In this document: piece by piece, positions 11,504 through 11,830 of the stretch
How the letters are laid out: every line of letters starts with the position of its first letter
Position numbering within the stretch: position 1 is the stretch's first letter
Origin: Candidatus Methanoplasma sp.
GTDB lineage: Archaea > Thermoplasmatota > Thermoplasmata > Methanomassiliicoccales > Methanomethylophilaceae
Assembly (NCBI GenBank): GCA_031288985.1
Contig: JAITQH010000069.1
Coordinates: 1 to 11,830, forward strand
Length of the DNA: 11,830 nt
Reading direction: 5' to 3'
Translations under genes and position numbers: made by a program
The notes under the pieces: generated by a model
Told to the model about the DNA's origin: nothing
Databases searched by the model: none
Seen by the model: the letters and a program-made list of their open reading frames with translations, nothing else

Positions 11504-11830
11504 TCACCCGTAAAGCTGTCTGAGGTCGGTGTTCTCGCGGTTGGCGTAGGTCTCTTGGGATTTCATCCTGATGTCGATCTCCTCAGCCTCCTTGTACAGG
11601 GGATCCACGTCCATCTTCAGTTCGGGGATGATCTTCGACAGAGGCTCCAAAAGCTTCGCGGCCGCCCGGGGGTCAGGGAGCGCGGGGTTCGCCGGGCACA
11701 GTATGGACATGACGTCCGTCCCGGAATGCGCGCCTTCGTAAAGCATGACCCCGGTGATGCCGCGAACGAGGCCTTCTCCCAGGTCGTGCAGGCCGAGGCG
11801 GCCGATCTCATCATGCATGTTCTTCGAGGA
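11504..11830 (-). CDS. PAC2-family protein (proteasome assembly chaperone-like, DUF75/COG2047), C-terminal part
   Basis: The frame is open to the window edge, so only the last 108 residues are seen. LGEGLVRGITGVMLYEG followed by SGTDVMSILCPANPALPDPRA, then AAKLLEPLSKIIPELKMDVD and PLYKEAEEIDIRMKSQ, is the C-terminal half of the PAC2 family: glycine-rich loop, LPDPRAA motif and a final amphipathic helix. Archaeal members are relatives of eukaryotic proteasome assembly chaperones, though a direct role in proteasome assembly is not proven for most. The gene starts upstream of the window; an ATG at 11818 is internal. It is the first visible gene of the operon with pdaD 6 bp downstream. Confidence 0.88.
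   Translation of the reverse strand, partial: SSKNMHDEIGRLGLHDLGEGLVRGITGVMLYEGAHSGTDVMSILCPANPALPDPRAAAKLLEPLSKIIPELKMDVDPLYKEAEEIDIRMKSQETYANRENTDLRQLYG

Overview
The window looks like chromosomal DNA of a GC-rich euryarchaeon, most plausibly a Thermoplasmata member of the Methanomassiliicoccales type (inference, no marker gene for methanogenesis is present). The signs are archaeal gene content (PAC2-family protein, pyruvoyl-dependent arginine decarboxylase, a DUF1922-like zinc ribbon, a PUA/PAPS-reductase/ferredoxin fusion), TATA boxes lying about 25-27 nt ahead of many start codons as expected for leaderless mRNAs, and stop codons that are almost all TGA, with TAG used by only one tiny gene. 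Scarce TAG is what a pyrrolysine-using lineage would show.

Layout. (1) 1-1126: a nitrilase-family gene on the minus strand, interrupted by an in-frame TGA and cut by the window edge, is divergent from nadE (NAD+ synthetase). (2) 1296-3524: an accessory-looking island lies between tRNA-Glu(CUC) on the plus strand and tRNA-Gln(CUG) on the minus strand, so both tRNA 3' ends point inward. It holds a frameshifted pseudogene and a tandem duplication of the unit [pseudogene tail - TATA/palindrome promoter - small HTH gene pair]. The first unit has two coupled genes; the second has a shortened first gene and a nearly identical second gene. (3) 3571-4415: adk on the minus strand, followed by a perfect 12-bp hairpin, is divergent from a GlcD-type FAD-linked oxidase. 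(4) 4416-6978: glcD is followed by an AlkZ/YcaQ-like winged-helix protein. (5) 6985-9707: an M50 membrane metalloprotease is divergent from a 649-residue fusion of zinc ribbon, PUA-like, PAPS-reductase and di-cluster ferredoxin domains. (6) 9720-9795: an intergenic stretch can fold into a branched RNA-like structure with a perfect 10-bp closing stem. (7) 9867-11830: a seven-helix membrane protein converges on a minus-strand operon of PAC2-family protein, pdaD and DUF1922-like zinc ribbon, whose genes are tightly coupled.

How the parts work together: most genes are housekeeping (NAD synthesis, adenylate balance, agmatine/polyamine synthesis, possible proteasome assembly). The parts that are not routine are the inter-tRNA island with its duplicated small HTH genes and shared promoter palindrome, the possible structured RNA at 9720-9795, and the multidomain sulfur/redox protein beside it.
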